From Massilia oculi (GTDB taxonomy: Bacteria > Pseudomonadota > Gammaproteobacteria > Burkholderiales > Burkholderiaceae_D), in the NCBI RefSeq assembly GCF_003143515.1, contig NZ_CP029343.1:806001-870000 (forward strand): 64,000 bases of DNA, given 5' to 3'. Position numbers and translations under genes: made by a program. Under the pieces are notes generated by a model. The model searched no databases. It worked only from the letters and a program-made list of their open reading frames with translations, and was not told the origin of the DNA. Below are positions 35,031 to 43,634 of the stretch, one piece after another. Position 1 is the first letter of the stretch. Each line of letters starts with the position of its first letter.

Positions 35031-35909
35031 ATGACCATGTCCATTCGCCGTCACGTCCTGAAAACCCTGTGCGCAGCCGTTGCTGGCACGATGCTGATCG
35101 CAGGCTCGGCCGCAGCCCAGAGCAATGGCGTGCTGCGCGTCTCGGCCATCCCCGACGAATCGCCGACCGAACTGCAGCGCAAGTTCAAGCCGCTGGGCGA
35201 ATACCTGGCCAAGGCCACCGGCCTGAAGGTCGAGTTCACCCCGGTGACCGACTACGCCGCCTCGGTCGAAGGCCTGATCAACCGCAAGATCGACATGGTC
35301 TGGTTCGGCGGCTTCACCTTCGTGCAGGCCAATGTGCGCAGCAAGGGCCAGGTCACCCCGCTGGTGCAGCGCGAGGAAGACGAGAAATTCCGCTCGGTCT
35401 TCATCACCACCGTGCCGGGCATCACCAAGCTGGAAGACCTGAAGGGCAAGACCCTGGCCTTCGGTTCGGAATCGTCGACCTCGGGCCACCTGATGCCGCG
35501 CTCGTTCCTGCTGCAAGCCAAGATCAATCCGGACACCGACCTGAAGCGCATCGCTTTCTCGGGCGCGCATGACGCCACCGTGGCGGCCGTGGCCGGCGGC
35601 AAGGTCGATGCCGGCGCGCTGAACATCTCGGTCTGGGAGAAGCTGGTCGAGAGCAAGAAGGTCGACCCGAAGCAGGTGCGCGTGTTCTACACCACCCCGG
35701 GCTACTTCGACTACAACTGGACCGTGCGTACCGACATGGATCCGGCGCTGAAGAAGAAAATCACCGACGCCTTCCTGGCGCTGGACGGCTCGACCGCCGA
35801 AGGCAAGCAGATCCTCGACCTGCAGCGCGCGACGAAATTCGTGCCGACCAAGACCGCCAACTATGGCGCGATCGAAGCCGCCGCACGCAATGCGGGCCTG
35901 CTGAAGTAA
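35031..35909 (+). CDS. phnD: PhnD-type phosphate/phosphite/phosphonate-binding protein
   Basis: Periplasmic binding protein of 292 residues. Signal peptide residues 1 to about 30 (LCAAVAGTMLIAGSAAAQ), then the PhnD fold: LRVSAIPDESPTELQRKFKPLGEYLAK, INRKIDMVWFGGFTFVQA, the ligand loop FGSESSTSGHLMPRSFLL and FSGAHDATVAAVAGGKVDAGALN. The actual ligand (phosphonate, phosphite, methylphosphonate or another oxyanion) cannot be read from sequence. First gene of a five-gene transport operon. No C-P lyase or phosphonatase gene is nearby. Confidence 0.88.
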   Translation: MTMSIRRHVLKTLCAAVAGTMLIAGSAAAQSNGVLRVSAIPDESPTELQRKFKPLGEYLAKATGLKVEFTPVTDYAASVEGLINRKIDMVWFGGFTFVQANVRSKGQVTPLVQREEDEKFRSVFITTVPGITKLEDLKGKTLAFGSESSTSGHLMPRSFLLQAKINPDTDLKRIAFSGAHDATVAAVAGGKVDAGALNISVWEKLVESKKVDPKQVRVFYTTPGYFDYNWTVRTDMDPALKKKITDAFLALDGSTAEGKQILDLQRATKFVPTKTANYGAIEAAARNAGLLK

Positions 35910-35928
35910 TATCGGAAGGCGATTCACC

Positions 35929-36744
35929 ATGGCGACCTACCGCCTGCGCGGCCTGACCGTGCGCCACCTGGCCGGCAGCCGCGCGCCGGCCCTGCACGCG
36001 CTCGACCTCACGATCCGCGCCGGCGAGCAGGTCGCCCTGATCGGTCCTTCCGGGGCCGGCAAGACCACCCTGCTGTCCACCCTCGCCTGCGCCCACCGGC
36101 CGGCCGAGGGCACGCTCGAGATCTTCGGCCAGGATGCCTGGCAGTTGAACGGGGCCGAGCGCCACCACCTGCGTGCGCGCCTGTTCCTGGCGCCGCAGGC
36201 GCCGCCGCTGCCGGCGCGCCAGCGCGTGGTGACGGCGGTGCTGGCCGCGCGCCTGCCGCACTGGTCGCTATGGCAGGCCCTGGCCTCGCTGGTGCGCCCG
36301 CAGGATCCCGCCGCCGCCCACGCCGCGCTGGCGCGCTTTTCGCTGGGCGACAAGCTGTATGCCCGGGTCGACCGCCTGTCGGGCGGCGAACGCCAGCGCT
36401 GCGGCCTGGCGCGCCTGCTGCTCTCCGACGCCGAAGCGCTGCTGGTCGACGAGCCGATCTCGGCGCTCGACCCGGCGCTGGCGCGCCACACCCTGGCCAC
36501 CTTGCGCCAGGAAGCACAGGGGCGCAATGCGACCCTGGTGTGCAGTCTGCACCAGGTCGACCTGGCGCGCGAGCAGTTCGGGCGCCTGATCGGCCTGCGC
36601 GACGGCCGCATCGTGTTCGATGCGTTGCGCGAAGAGGTCAGCGACGCCATGATCGCCGAGCTGTACGCCAATGAAGCGGTCGAGCCGGCACCCGCCACCC
36701 TGCACGAGACACCCGGCCAGATCGCCGTCGGCGCCTGCTTCTGA
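35929..36744 (+). CDS. phnC: PhnC-type ABC transporter ATPase
   Basis: 271-residue ATPase. Walker A GPSGAGKTTLL near residues 38-48, signature LSGGERQRCGLARLLL, Walker B ALLVDEPISALDP and switch His in CSLHQVD. The long C-terminal tail ends GQIAVGACF. It follows phnD by 19 nt and overlaps the next permease by 1 nt (TGATG). Confidence 0.88.
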   Translation: MATYRLRGLTVRHLAGSRAPALHALDLTIRAGEQVALIGPSGAGKTTLLSTLACAHRPAEGTLEIFGQDAWQLNGAERHHLRARLFLAPQAPPLPARQRVVTAVLAARLPHWSLWQALASLVRPQDPAAAHAALARFSLGDKLYARVDRLSGGERQRCGLARLLLSDAEALLVDEPISALDPALARHTLATLRQEAQGRNATLVCSLHQVDLAREQFGRLIGLRDGRIVFDALREEVSDAMIAELYANEAVEPAPATLHETPGQIAVGACF

Positions 36745-37574
36745 TGAGCGCCGCTGCAGTTCTTCACCGCGATCCCGCGTGGCGCACGCGCGTCACCTGG
36801 GCCGCGATTCTCCTCGTCCTGCTGTATCCGCTGCTGGCGGGCGCCGAATTCAAGCCCTGGCTGCTGTTCGACGCGCAAAGCCTGCGCGCGGCCGGGATGT
36901 TCCTGTCCGATTTCCTGGTCCCGGCGCATGACGCCGAATTCCTGGCCATGGTGCTGCGCGAAACCTGGCAGACGGTGGCGATCGCCACCGCCGGCCTCAC
37001 GCTGGCCTTGCTGGTGGCGATTCCCGCCACCTTCGTCATCACCGAACGCCTGTCGATCTCACGCCTGGGCACCGGCCGCATTCATCCGTTCGCGGCGCTC
37101 GTGCGCCAGGGCCTGCGCTGGATCCTGATGGTCCTGCGTTCGGTGCCCGAACTCGTGTGGGCGCTGCTGTTCGTGCGCATCGTCGGCCTGGGGCCGACCG
37201 CCGGCGTGCTGGCGATCGCCCTGTCGTACAGCGGCATGCTGGCCAAGGTATATGCCGAGATCCTCGAGTCGAGCGACGCCCATGCCACCGACGTCCTGCT
37301 CGCCAATGGCGCGGGCCGCCTGCCGGCGCTGCTGTACGGCGCCCTGCCCGACTCGAGCGCCGAACTGGTGTCGTATACCGTCTATCGCTGGGAGTGCGCG
37401 ATCCGCGGCTCGGCGGTGATGGGCTTCGTCGGCGCCGGCGGCCTGGGCCAGCGCCTGGACGAATCGACCAAGATGATGGCCGGCGGCGAAGTCGCCACCA
37501 TGCTGATCGTGTTCGTGCTGCTGGTGGCGGCGGCCGACCTGGTGTCGAAGATGCTGCGCCGGAGGCTGGGATGA
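36744..37574 (+). CDS. phnE: PhnE-type ABC permease, first copy
   Basis: 276 residues, about six membrane segments. The permease EAA-type loop is around ESSDAHATDVLLANGAGRLPALLYGALPD, and the late YTVYRWECAIRGSAVMGFVGAGGLG is a PhnE hallmark. An N-terminal region with a long periplasmic segment follows the first helix. It probably pairs with the second permease as a heterodimer. Confidence 0.88.
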   Translation: MSAAAVLHRDPAWRTRVTWAAILLVLLYPLLAGAEFKPWLLFDAQSLRAAGMFLSDFLVPAHDAEFLAMVLRETWQTVAIATAGLTLALLVAIPATFVITERLSISRLGTGRIHPFAALVRQGLRWILMVLRSVPELVWALLFVRIVGLGPTAGVLAIALSYSGMLAKVYAEILESSDAHATDVLLANGAGRLPALLYGALPDSSAELVSYTVYRWECAIRGSAVMGFVGAGGLGQRLDESTKMMAGGEVATMLIVFVLLVAAADLVSKMLRRRLG

Positions 37575-38377
37575 AGCGATCCACGCAGTTGCAGGCAGTG
37601 CCGCCGGCGCCGCCGCGCGACATCGGGACCTGGCTGATCCTGCTTGGCTTGCTGGCCCTGGTCGTGGCCAGCTTCGCCTCGCTGCCGTTGCAGTGGAGCG
37701 CCTTCTTCACCGCCGAGGCGGTCGATTCGGCGCGCGAATTCCTGGCCGGCTTCGCGCCGCCTGAGACCGGCACGCCCTTCCTGGTCAAAACGCTGGGCGC
37801 GCTGTGGGAGACGCTGGCCATGTCGGCCATCGGCACCCTGCTCGCCGCCATCGTCGGCCTGCCGCTGGCGCTGGCCGGCGCCGGACGCCTGGGCCGCGTG
37901 GCGCGCGCCGTCACGCGCCTGGTGCTCAATGTGCTGCGCTCGATTCCCGAGCTGGTGTGGGCCGCGGTGCTGCTGGTGCTGGCCGGCCTGGGACCCATGG
38001 CCGGCACCATGGCGCTGGCCGCGCACACGGCCGGGGTGCTGGGGCGGCTGTTCGCCGACGCCCTCGAAAACGTCGAGCCGCATGCCGAGCAGACCCTGCG
38101 CACCAACGGCGCGCGGCCGCTAGCAGCCTTCCTGTACGCTACGCTGCCCCAGGCGCTGCCGCAGATGCTGTCGTACACGCTGTACCGCTGGGAAAACAAT
38201 ATTCGCGCGGCGGCGGTGCTGGGCGTGGTCGGGGCCGGGGGCCTGGGCCAGATGCTGAAGTACCACCTGTCGCTGTTCCAGATGCCCAGCGCGGCCACCG
38301 TGGTGATCGCGATGCTGGTGCTGGTGGCCCTGGTCGATGCGGCCAGCTCCATCCTCCGGCGTTCCCTGACCCGATAG
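37571..38377 (+). CDS. phnE: PhnE-type ABC permease, second copy
   Basis: 268 residues, similar in plan to the preceding permease: first helix near residues 20-40, core from LWETLAMSAIGTLLAAIVGLPLALAGAG, coupling loop DALENVEPHAEQTLRTNGARPLAAFLYATLPQALPQ, then YTLYRWENNIRAAAVLGVVGAGGLGQML. The start overlaps the first permease stop as ATGA. Two unequal PhnE genes together suggest a heterodimeric channel. Confidence 0.88.
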   Translation: MKRSTQLQAVPPAPPRDIGTWLILLGLLALVVASFASLPLQWSAFFTAEAVDSAREFLAGFAPPETGTPFLVKTLGALWETLAMSAIGTLLAAIVGLPLALAGAGRLGRVARAVTRLVLNVLRSIPELVWAAVLLVLAGLGPMAGTMALAAHTAGVLGRLFADALENVEPHAEQTLRTNGARPLAAFLYATLPQALPQMLSYTLYRWENNIRAAAVLGVVGAGGLGQMLKYHLSLFQMPSAATVVIAMLVLVALVDAASSILRRSLTR

Positions 38378-38392
38378 GCCCATCTCATCCAC

Positions 38393-39049
38393 ATGCTCGA
38401 ACTCGACCAGCTCACCAAATCCTACGGCGGCCGCACGGTGCTCGCGCAGCTGTCGCATGTGTTCGAGGCCGGCGAGTTCGTGGCGATCATGGGTGAATCG
38501 GGCGTCGGCAAATCCACCCTGCTCAACCTCATCGCAGGGCTCGACACACCCGACGCCGGCCAGGTGATCGTGGACGGCGCGCCGATGTCCAGCCTCGACG
38601 ACGATGCCGCCACCCGCCTGCGGCGCACCCGCATGGGCTTCATCTTCCAGGCCTTCCACGTGCTGCCGCACCTGACCCTGCGCCAGAACGTGGCGTTGCC
38701 GCTGCTGCTCACCAACATGCCCGCGGGACCCGCGGCCGCGCGCGTGGCCGCGATGCTGGAAGCGGTCGGCCTGGGAGGACGGGGCGACGATTTCCCGCGC
38801 CAGCTGTCGGGCGGCGAACTGCAGCGGGTGGCGATCGCGCGCGCCCTGGTGCACCGTCCGGCCCTGCTGCTGGCGGACGAGCCGACCGGCAACCTCGATC
38901 CGGAAACGGCCGACGTCATTCTCCAGCTGTTGCGCCGCGAGACCCGCACCCACGGCGCCGGCGCCATCATGGTCACCCACTCCCACGCCGCGGCCGCCAT
39001 GGCCGACAAGGTGTTGCTCCTCTCGCATTCCGGGCTGAAATTAGCATAA
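38393..39049 (+). CDS. LolD/MacB-type ABC ATPase at the end of the phn operon
   Basis: 218-residue ATPase of the LolD/MacB/FtsE class: Walker A GESGVGKSTLLNLIAGLD, Q-loop FIFQAFHVLPHLTLRQNVALPLLL, signature LSGGELQRVAIARALVHRPALLLADEPTGNLD, switch His MVTHSHA. Its class normally serves FtsX-fold exporters, not PhnE importers, and no FtsX-type permease gene follows. It is 16 nt after the second phnE, so cotranscribed. It could serve the same importer or a distant permease. Confidence 0.85.
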   Translation: MLELDQLTKSYGGRTVLAQLSHVFEAGEFVAIMGESGVGKSTLLNLIAGLDTPDAGQVIVDGAPMSSLDDDAATRLRRTRMGFIFQAFHVLPHLTLRQNVALPLLLTNMPAGPAAARVAAMLEAVGLGGRGDDFPRQLSGGELQRVAIARALVHRPALLLADEPTGNLDPETADVILQLLRRETRTHGAGAIMVTHSHAAAAMADKVLLLSHSGLKLA

Positions 39050-39224
39050 GTTCCTGGAAGAAACGCGCAATTGCAGCATTTTTAGTTAAATTTCGCGAAG
39101 CGTGCGCAACATAATCGTAGTATTATCACAACGACCCGCCGCAACAAGCCATTACAACAGGCCGGGCTACTTTTCCAGAACGGTCGATCTGTCTTGAATC
39201 ATGTTTTCATATTGGAGAATCGAC
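39050..39224. promoter_or_regulatory. AT-rich spacer before the small HTH gene
   Basis: 175 nt, visibly more AT-rich than its surroundings, with no gene seen. A TATTAT at 39121-39126 could be a -10 box for the HTH gene. GGAG before the ATG is the ribosome site. Confidence 0.35.
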
Positions 39225-39515
39225 ATGAGCGTACGACAGAAAAAACAGGAAATGCTCGAGGCCATGCATCGAGCGCGGGCGCTAGAGCCCTCGAGTTTCG
39301 TGCCCAACAAACTGCTCGACACCCTGATCGAGCGCCTGCAGCTGAAGAACGACGCGGAGCTGTGCCGCGTGCTCGAAGTGCAGCCGCCGATCATCAGCAA
39401 GATCCGCCACCGCAAACTCAACGTCGGCGCCACAATCCTGCTGCGCATGCACGAGAAATCGAATATCCCGATCCGCGAACTCAAGGAGTTGACGAGCGCG
39501 TCGGCAATCCACTAA
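39225..39515 (+). CDS. small XRE-like helix-turn-helix protein
   Basis: 96 residues. The central part LIERLQLKNDAELCRVLEVQPPIISKIRHRKLNVGATILLRMHEKS has the spacing of a Cro/C1-type HTH (helix, short turn, recognition helix SKIRHRK). The basic N-terminus SVRQKKQE may contact DNA. Probably a small regulator or nucleoid-linked protein; targets unknown. GGAGAATCGAC precedes the ATG. It converges on the H1-like gene. Confidence 0.7.
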   Translation: MSVRQKKQEMLEAMHRARALEPSSFVPNKLLDTLIERLQLKNDAELCRVLEVQPPIISKIRHRKLNVGATILLRMHEKSNIPIRELKELTSASAIH

Positions 39516-39532
39516 GGGGTTCGGCCCGACCT

Positions 39533-40048
39533 TCAGCTTTGCGGCGGACGCCCGGTCTTGAGCTGGGGCAGCGCCGCCAGCACGCCCTGCAAGGCGGCCA
39601 CGTCGAGCTGGCCCAGCAGGGCCACACCGATGCGCAGCAGTTCGCTCTTCTTGACGTCGATGCCGGCCCGCAGGCAGGCCTGCTTGACTTCGAGCAGCAC
39701 CGCGTATTCCCCCTCGGGCATGGTGAAGCTGTCGCGCACCAGTACCGGACGCGCATCCTGGACGGGAGCGCGTTCCACGGCCTTCGCCGCCGGCCTGGCG
39801 ACGGCCTTCCTGGCCGGCGCAGTCGCGAGCGCCCTGGCGGCCGACTTGACCGCCGTCCTGAGTCCGCCCTTCGCCGTCGCGGCCCTGGTGACCCTGGCGG
39901 CCGGCTTTGCGGCCGGCTTTGCGGCCGGCTTGGCCGCGGCTTTCGTCACCGTCCTGGCCGCAGGTGTTGGACTGGCGCTCTTCGCCCTGAGGCGCGCCGC
40001 GCGCGCTGGTGCTGCTGGTTCGGGCGCGGTCGCCGGCTTGCGTGGCAT
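39533..40048 (-). CDS. histone-H1-like Ala/Lys/Pro-rich DNA-binding protein
   Basis: 171 residues in two parts. Residues 1 to about 110 are low-complexity and very basic (Ala, Lys, Arg, Pro), including three tandem AAKP units, like bacterial histone-H1/AlgP tails. From about 110, VRDSFTMPEGEYAVLLEVKQACLRAGIDVKKSELLRIGVALL is an ordered domain with a possible HTH. Probably nucleoid-associated. Start MPRKPAT has GGAG upstream; a TATACT at 40078-40083 (minus strand) is a good -10. Lengths of the repeat tail likely vary between strains. Confidence 0.7.
   Translation of the reverse strand: MPRKPATAPEPAAPARAARLRAKSASPTPAARTVTKAAAKPAAKPAAKPAARVTRAATAKGGLRTAVKSAARALATAPARKAVARPAAKAVERAPVQDARPVLVRDSFTMPEGEYAVLLEVKQACLRAGIDVKKSELLRIGVALLGQLDVAALQGVLAALPQLKTGRPPQS
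39897..39932. repeat. three tandem 12-bp units in the H1-like gene
   Basis: GCGGCCGGCTTT repeated twice exactly and a third time with the last base changed. It encodes AAKP repeats on the minus strand. Replication slippage would add or remove four residues without a frameshift. Confidence 0.8.
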
Positions 40049-40160
40049 GGTGCTGCTCCATCGTTGCGAGGGCAAATAGTATAAACGATTTATTCGCTTC
40101 CCGCAGGCTGCCGTACATACCGCGCGCTTGCTGCCGCCGGCGCCGATCGGTGTCACAATA

Positions 40161-40184
40161 CGATCTTCATAGCGATCTTCATAG
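40161..40184. repeat. 12-bp tandem duplication upstream of the H1-like gene
   Basis: CGATCTTCATAG occurs twice in direct tandem in the 287-nt gap between the H1-like and AI-2E transporter genes. CTGTAAACTC also recurs at 40217 and 40277. The rest of the gap shows only the H1-like -10 box and no gene. Confidence 0.7.
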
Positions 40185-40335
40185 CGGCGGCTTTCTGTTT
40201 TTCGGAAGTATTCATTCTGTAAACTCCGCTTTTATGGGAATGCATCCTGTATTATTCTTTCGAGCGGACAACTCTGCTGTAAACTCTGCACGACGTGGAA
40301 ACTATTGAGGAAAACGTGATTCAACCCGGGCCAGT

Positions 40336-41424
40336 ATGCGCAACAAAGCTCATTTGATCCTGCCGGTGCTGTTCGCCATCGCCCTGGCCTTCCTGTTGCA
40401 ACATTTTCTTGGCTCGATCGCCTGGGCCGGCCTGCTGGCGGTGATCACCTGGCCGTTGCACCAGCGCCTGCTGCGGCGCGGCTGGGCGCCGCTGGCCAGC
40501 GCCAGCTCCATGCTGCTGCTCCTGATCGTCAGCTTCGTCGGGCCGTCGGTGCTGCTGTTCCACACCCTCACCTACGAGTTGGCCAGCCTGCAGCGCATGC
40601 TCATCAGCTTCAACCAGACCGGGGTGCCGGTCCCAAGCTGGCTGGCCAACCTGCCGCTGGTGGCCGAACCCGCCGTCAAGTGGTGGCTCGAGCACCTCGC
40701 CGTGCCGGGCGGACTCAACGCGCTGGTGCGCACCACGGTGGGCGACTTCATGCCGCACCTGACGGATACCGCGCGCGTCTGGGGTTCCACGATCCTGGCC
40801 AACGCCCTGTACCTGTTTCTCACCCTGCTCACGCTGTTCGTGCTGTACGTGCACGGCAACAGCGTCATGCACTACATCGACCGCGCCGGCGCGCGCCTGC
40901 TGCCCGACCAGTACACCAAGCTGCGGCGCGTGCTGCCGCTGTCGGTGCGCGGCACCGCGCTGGGGCTGGGATCGATCGCGATCCTGGAAGGCATCGTGCT
41001 GGGCGTGGCCTACTGGGTGGCCGGCGCGCCGGCCCCGGTGCTGCTGGGCGTGATCACCGGCTACCTGGCCCTGATCCCGGGCGGCGCGCCGCTGTCGTTC
41101 ACGATGGTGTCGCTGCTGCTGTTCGGCCAGGGCCACTCGGCCGAGGCGCTGGGCCTGTTCACCTGGGGCGCGGTCGAGCTGTTCCTGGTCGATAAATTCA
41201 TCCGCCCGAAACTGATCGGGCAGCGCGTCAACCTGCCCTTCCTGGCGGTGCTGTTCGGCCTGCTGGGCGGCGTCTCGACGCTGGGCGTGATCGGCCTGTT
41301 CGTCGGCCCGCTGATGATGGCGATCCTGTTCGGCTGGCTGCGCGACGAGCCGCCGGGCACGGCGCATCTGGTGGCGCCACCCGTCCCGGCGGCCGAATCA
41401 GGCGACGCCGAGCGGATTCGCTAG
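40336..41424 (+). CDS. AI-2E family transporter (TqsA/PerM-type)
   Basis: 362-residue membrane protein of the AI-2E exporter-like family, whose members export autoinducer-2 or other small molecules or act as Na/Li antiporters. Hydrophobic segments begin at once (LILPVLFAIALAFLLQHFLG). The hallmark second half has GITGYLALIPGG-like VITGYLALIPGGAPLSFTMV, then VDKFIRPKLIGQRVNLPFLAVLFGLLGGV. The nearest strong ribosome site (GAGG, 40307-40310) fits an out-of-frame GTG at 40316 better than this ATG. The 3' end overlaps the convergent ppx-like gene by 27 nt. Confidence 0.87.
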   Translation: MRNKAHLILPVLFAIALAFLLQHFLGSIAWAGLLAVITWPLHQRLLRRGWAPLASASSMLLLLIVSFVGPSVLLFHTLTYELASLQRMLISFNQTGVPVPSWLANLPLVAEPAVKWWLEHLAVPGGLNALVRTTVGDFMPHLTDTARVWGSTILANALYLFLTLLTLFVLYVHGNSVMHYIDRAGARLLPDQYTKLRRVLPLSVRGTALGLGSIAILEGIVLGVAYWVAGAPAPVLLGVITGYLALIPGGAPLSFTMVSLLLFGQGHSAEALGLFTWGAVELFLVDKFIRPKLIGQRVNLPFLAVLFGLLGGVSTLGVIGLFVGPLMMAILFGWLRDEPPGTAHLVAPPVPAAESGDAERIR

Positions 41425-42360
41425 CGAGTTCACCGCCACGGCGCGCTGGTGCAGGTCCCACAGCGCGCCCACGCGCAGGCCGGCCTGCACCGCCGCCAGT
41501 TCGGCGATGTCGAGTTCTTCCATCAATCCGATCAGGATCGCCAATCCTCCCGGCAGGTGCGAAACGCGTTCGGCCGGCGCATAGGCCTGGCGCACCCGCG
41601 ACACGTGGCCAAGCGCGATGAAGTCGGCGCGCAGTCTCTCGAGGCCGGATCTGGTCAGTATGCCTTCCGGCTCGCCCCTTGATTGGGCGATCTCGGCCAG
41701 CGCACGTACCGGGTTGCAGGCGCCGTAGACGCGCTGCCAGCGCTGGGCGCCCAGTCTGGCCTCGGCGAAGCGGCTGCGACTCGAGCGCACCGCGGCGTCG
41801 AAAGCGGCGCCGTCCAGACACCCATCGGCGAAGAAGGTCAGGCTCTGGCGCACGGCGCCAATGGCAAACGATTCGATACGCCGGATCGCGGCGCCTTGCC
41901 CCAGCACCAGCTCGGTCGCGCCACTGCCGACATCCACCACCAGCCGCTGCGTGGCGTCGTGTGCGCCGAGGGTGGTCGCCACCCCCAGGTACACCAGGCG
42001 CCCGACCTCGTCGCCGGCGATCAGCTCGATCGGCCGGCCCAGCGCCTTGCCGGCGGCGGGCAGGAACAGCGCGGCGTTGCGCGCCATCCGCAGGGCCGAA
42101 GTCGCCACCACGCGCACAGCCTGTGGGCGCCAGGCATCGAGCGCGCCGCGGAAAGCCTCGAGGCAGTCCAGCGCACGCCGCATGGCGGCCGTGGACAGCA
42201 TGCCGTCCTCGTCGAGCGTCGCGGCCAGCCGGACCGGCTCGGCCATGGTGGCGACCAGGCGCAGCACGCCTTCCTCGACATGTCCGATGTGCAGGCGGAA
42301 ACTGTCCGAGCCCAGCTCGACGGCGGCGTAGATTGGTGATTCGCTATGTGATGCTTGCAT
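41398..42360 (-). CDS. Ppx/GppA-family phosphatase
   Basis: 320 residues, exopolyphosphatase/pppGpp phosphatase N-terminal family. The ASKHA phosphate loops are AAVELGSDSFRLHIGHVEEG near residues 12-31 and VVDVGSGATELVLGQG near 145; between them is VVATSALRMARN. It lacks the C-terminal helical domain of full-length Ppx (about 500 residues), as in short Ppx/GppA homologues. AAAGGA precedes the ATG. Which substrate (polyphosphate or pppGpp) cannot be told. Confidence 0.87.
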   Translation of the reverse strand: MQASHSESPIYAAVELGSDSFRLHIGHVEEGVLRLVATMAEPVRLAATLDEDGMLSTAAMRRALDCLEAFRGALDAWRPQAVRVVATSALRMARNAALFLPAAGKALGRPIELIAGDEVGRLVYLGVATTLGAHDATQRLVVDVGSGATELVLGQGAAIRRIESFAIGAVRQSLTFFADGCLDGAAFDAAVRSSRSRFAEARLGAQRWQRVYGACNPVRALAEIAQSRGEPEGILTRSGLERLRADFIALGHVSRVRQAYAPAERVSHLPGGLAILIGLMEELDIAELAAVQAGLRVGALWDLHQRAVAVNSLANPLGVA

Positions 42361-42449
42361 GGCATGTCCTTTGAACAGGCCGCAGGATATGCCGCGTCCG
42401 TGACATGCGCGTGACGGCGCCGCGCGCTCACTCTCTCAAGAGAGGCCGC

Positions 42450-43634
42450 TCATACCTCGGCCAGGGTCTCGCCGGCCAGCTCCACCCGGTTGCGCCCCGC
42501 CTGCCGCGCCCGCTGCAAGGCCTCGTCGGCGCGCTGGAACAGGGTCGTGGTGCTGTCCTCGGGGCGGATGGTGGTGACGCCGAAGCTGGCCGTGAGCTTG
42601 ATCATCGCGCGCTCGCCCTTGAACGGGGTCGACTCGATCGCGGCGCGGATGCGCTCGGCCACCAGCGCGGCTTCCGCCACATTGGTGCGCGGCAACAGCA
42701 GCGCGAATTCCACGCCGACCACGCGCCCCAGCTGATCGCTGTCGCGCAACTGGCGCCGGCAGACGTCGACCAGCTGGCGCAGCACGACGTCCCCGGCCGG
42801 ATGGCCATAGCTGTCGTTGACGCGCTTGAAGCCATCCGGATCGAACACCACCAGCGCGGTCGGCTGGCCCGGACGGCGCGCCAGCGCCATCCACGGCGCC
42901 AGCAGCTGGAAGAAGCCGCGCCGGTTCGGCGCATCGGTCAGCGGATCGATCACTTCGGCGCGTTCGAGCGCGTCCTGCAGGCGTTCGCGCGTCAGGAGCA
43001 GCACGCCGAAGGCATTGCCGAGCATGAGCAGGTACAGGGCGCCGCTGGACAGCTGGCCCAGCAGCTCGCTCGTCAGCCAGCCCCAGCCGCCCGGCAACAA
43101 CAGCACCGACAGGCCGCGCGAGGCCACCACCAGGGCCAGCGCCATGCTGGCCAGGGCCAGGAAGCGCTGCAGCAGGCTGACATCACGCCAGCGCCATGCC
43201 AGGGCCAGCGCGCCCGAGAAATAGAAGCCGCCCAGCAGCAGCGAGGCCGCCACGGCGCGCAGGGCGTCCTCGTCGATCAGGTAGCACAGGAAGAAAGCCA
43301 GGATCGCGAGGCCGCCGACGATCATGGTCGGCGTGCGCCAGGCGCGCCGGCGCGCGGCCTCCCACGAGGCGCCGCCCTCGACGGCCACGCCGGCGAACAG
43401 CAAGGCATAGCCGCCCGGCACCGCGATCGGAGCCGGCACCACGCCGGCGTCGCCCAGGGCCAGCAGTAGCCAGGCGCCGCCCTGGATCTGTTTCGACAGG
43501 CTCCACAGCACCAGCGCCGGCGAGCGGGTCGGTCCGTGATTGAAGAAGGTCAGCAGCGCGCACAGGGTCAGGTTGCCCAATGCCAGTACCAGGACCATGG
43601 TCGACGCGTCCAGCATCATTGTGTCAGTACTCAT
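42450..43634 (-). CDS. membrane GGDEF-domain protein with degenerate active site (VGVEF)
   Basis: 394 residues. Six or seven membrane segments fill residues 10 to about 215; a short coiled linker (LLLTRERLQDALERAEVIDPLT) leads to the GGDEF domain. The substrate-side VVFDPDGFKRVNDSYGHPAGD is conserved, but the signature loop reads VGVEF instead of GG(D/E)EF, losing the first Gly and the catalytic acid. The inhibitory-site RxxD (RDSD) five residues before is kept. It may therefore be a c-di-GMP receptor, not a cyclase. The start overlaps the end of the 91-residue gene by 11 nt. Confidence 0.88.
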   Translation of the reverse strand: MSTDTMMLDASTMVLVLALGNLTLCALLTFFNHGPTRSPALVLWSLSKQIQGGAWLLLALGDAGVVPAPIAVPGGYALLFAGVAVEGGASWEAARRRAWRTPTMIVGGLAILAFFLCYLIDEDALRAVAASLLLGGFYFSGALALAWRWRDVSLLQRFLALASMALALVVASRGLSVLLLPGGWGWLTSELLGQLSSGALYLLMLGNAFGVLLLTRERLQDALERAEVIDPLTDAPNRRGFFQLLAPWMALARRPGQPTALVVFDPDGFKRVNDSYGHPAGDVVLRQLVDVCRRQLRDSDQLGRVVGVEFALLLPRTNVAEAALVAERIRAAIESTPFKGERAMIKLTASFGVTTIRPEDSTTTLFQRADEALQRARQAGRNRVELAGETLAEV

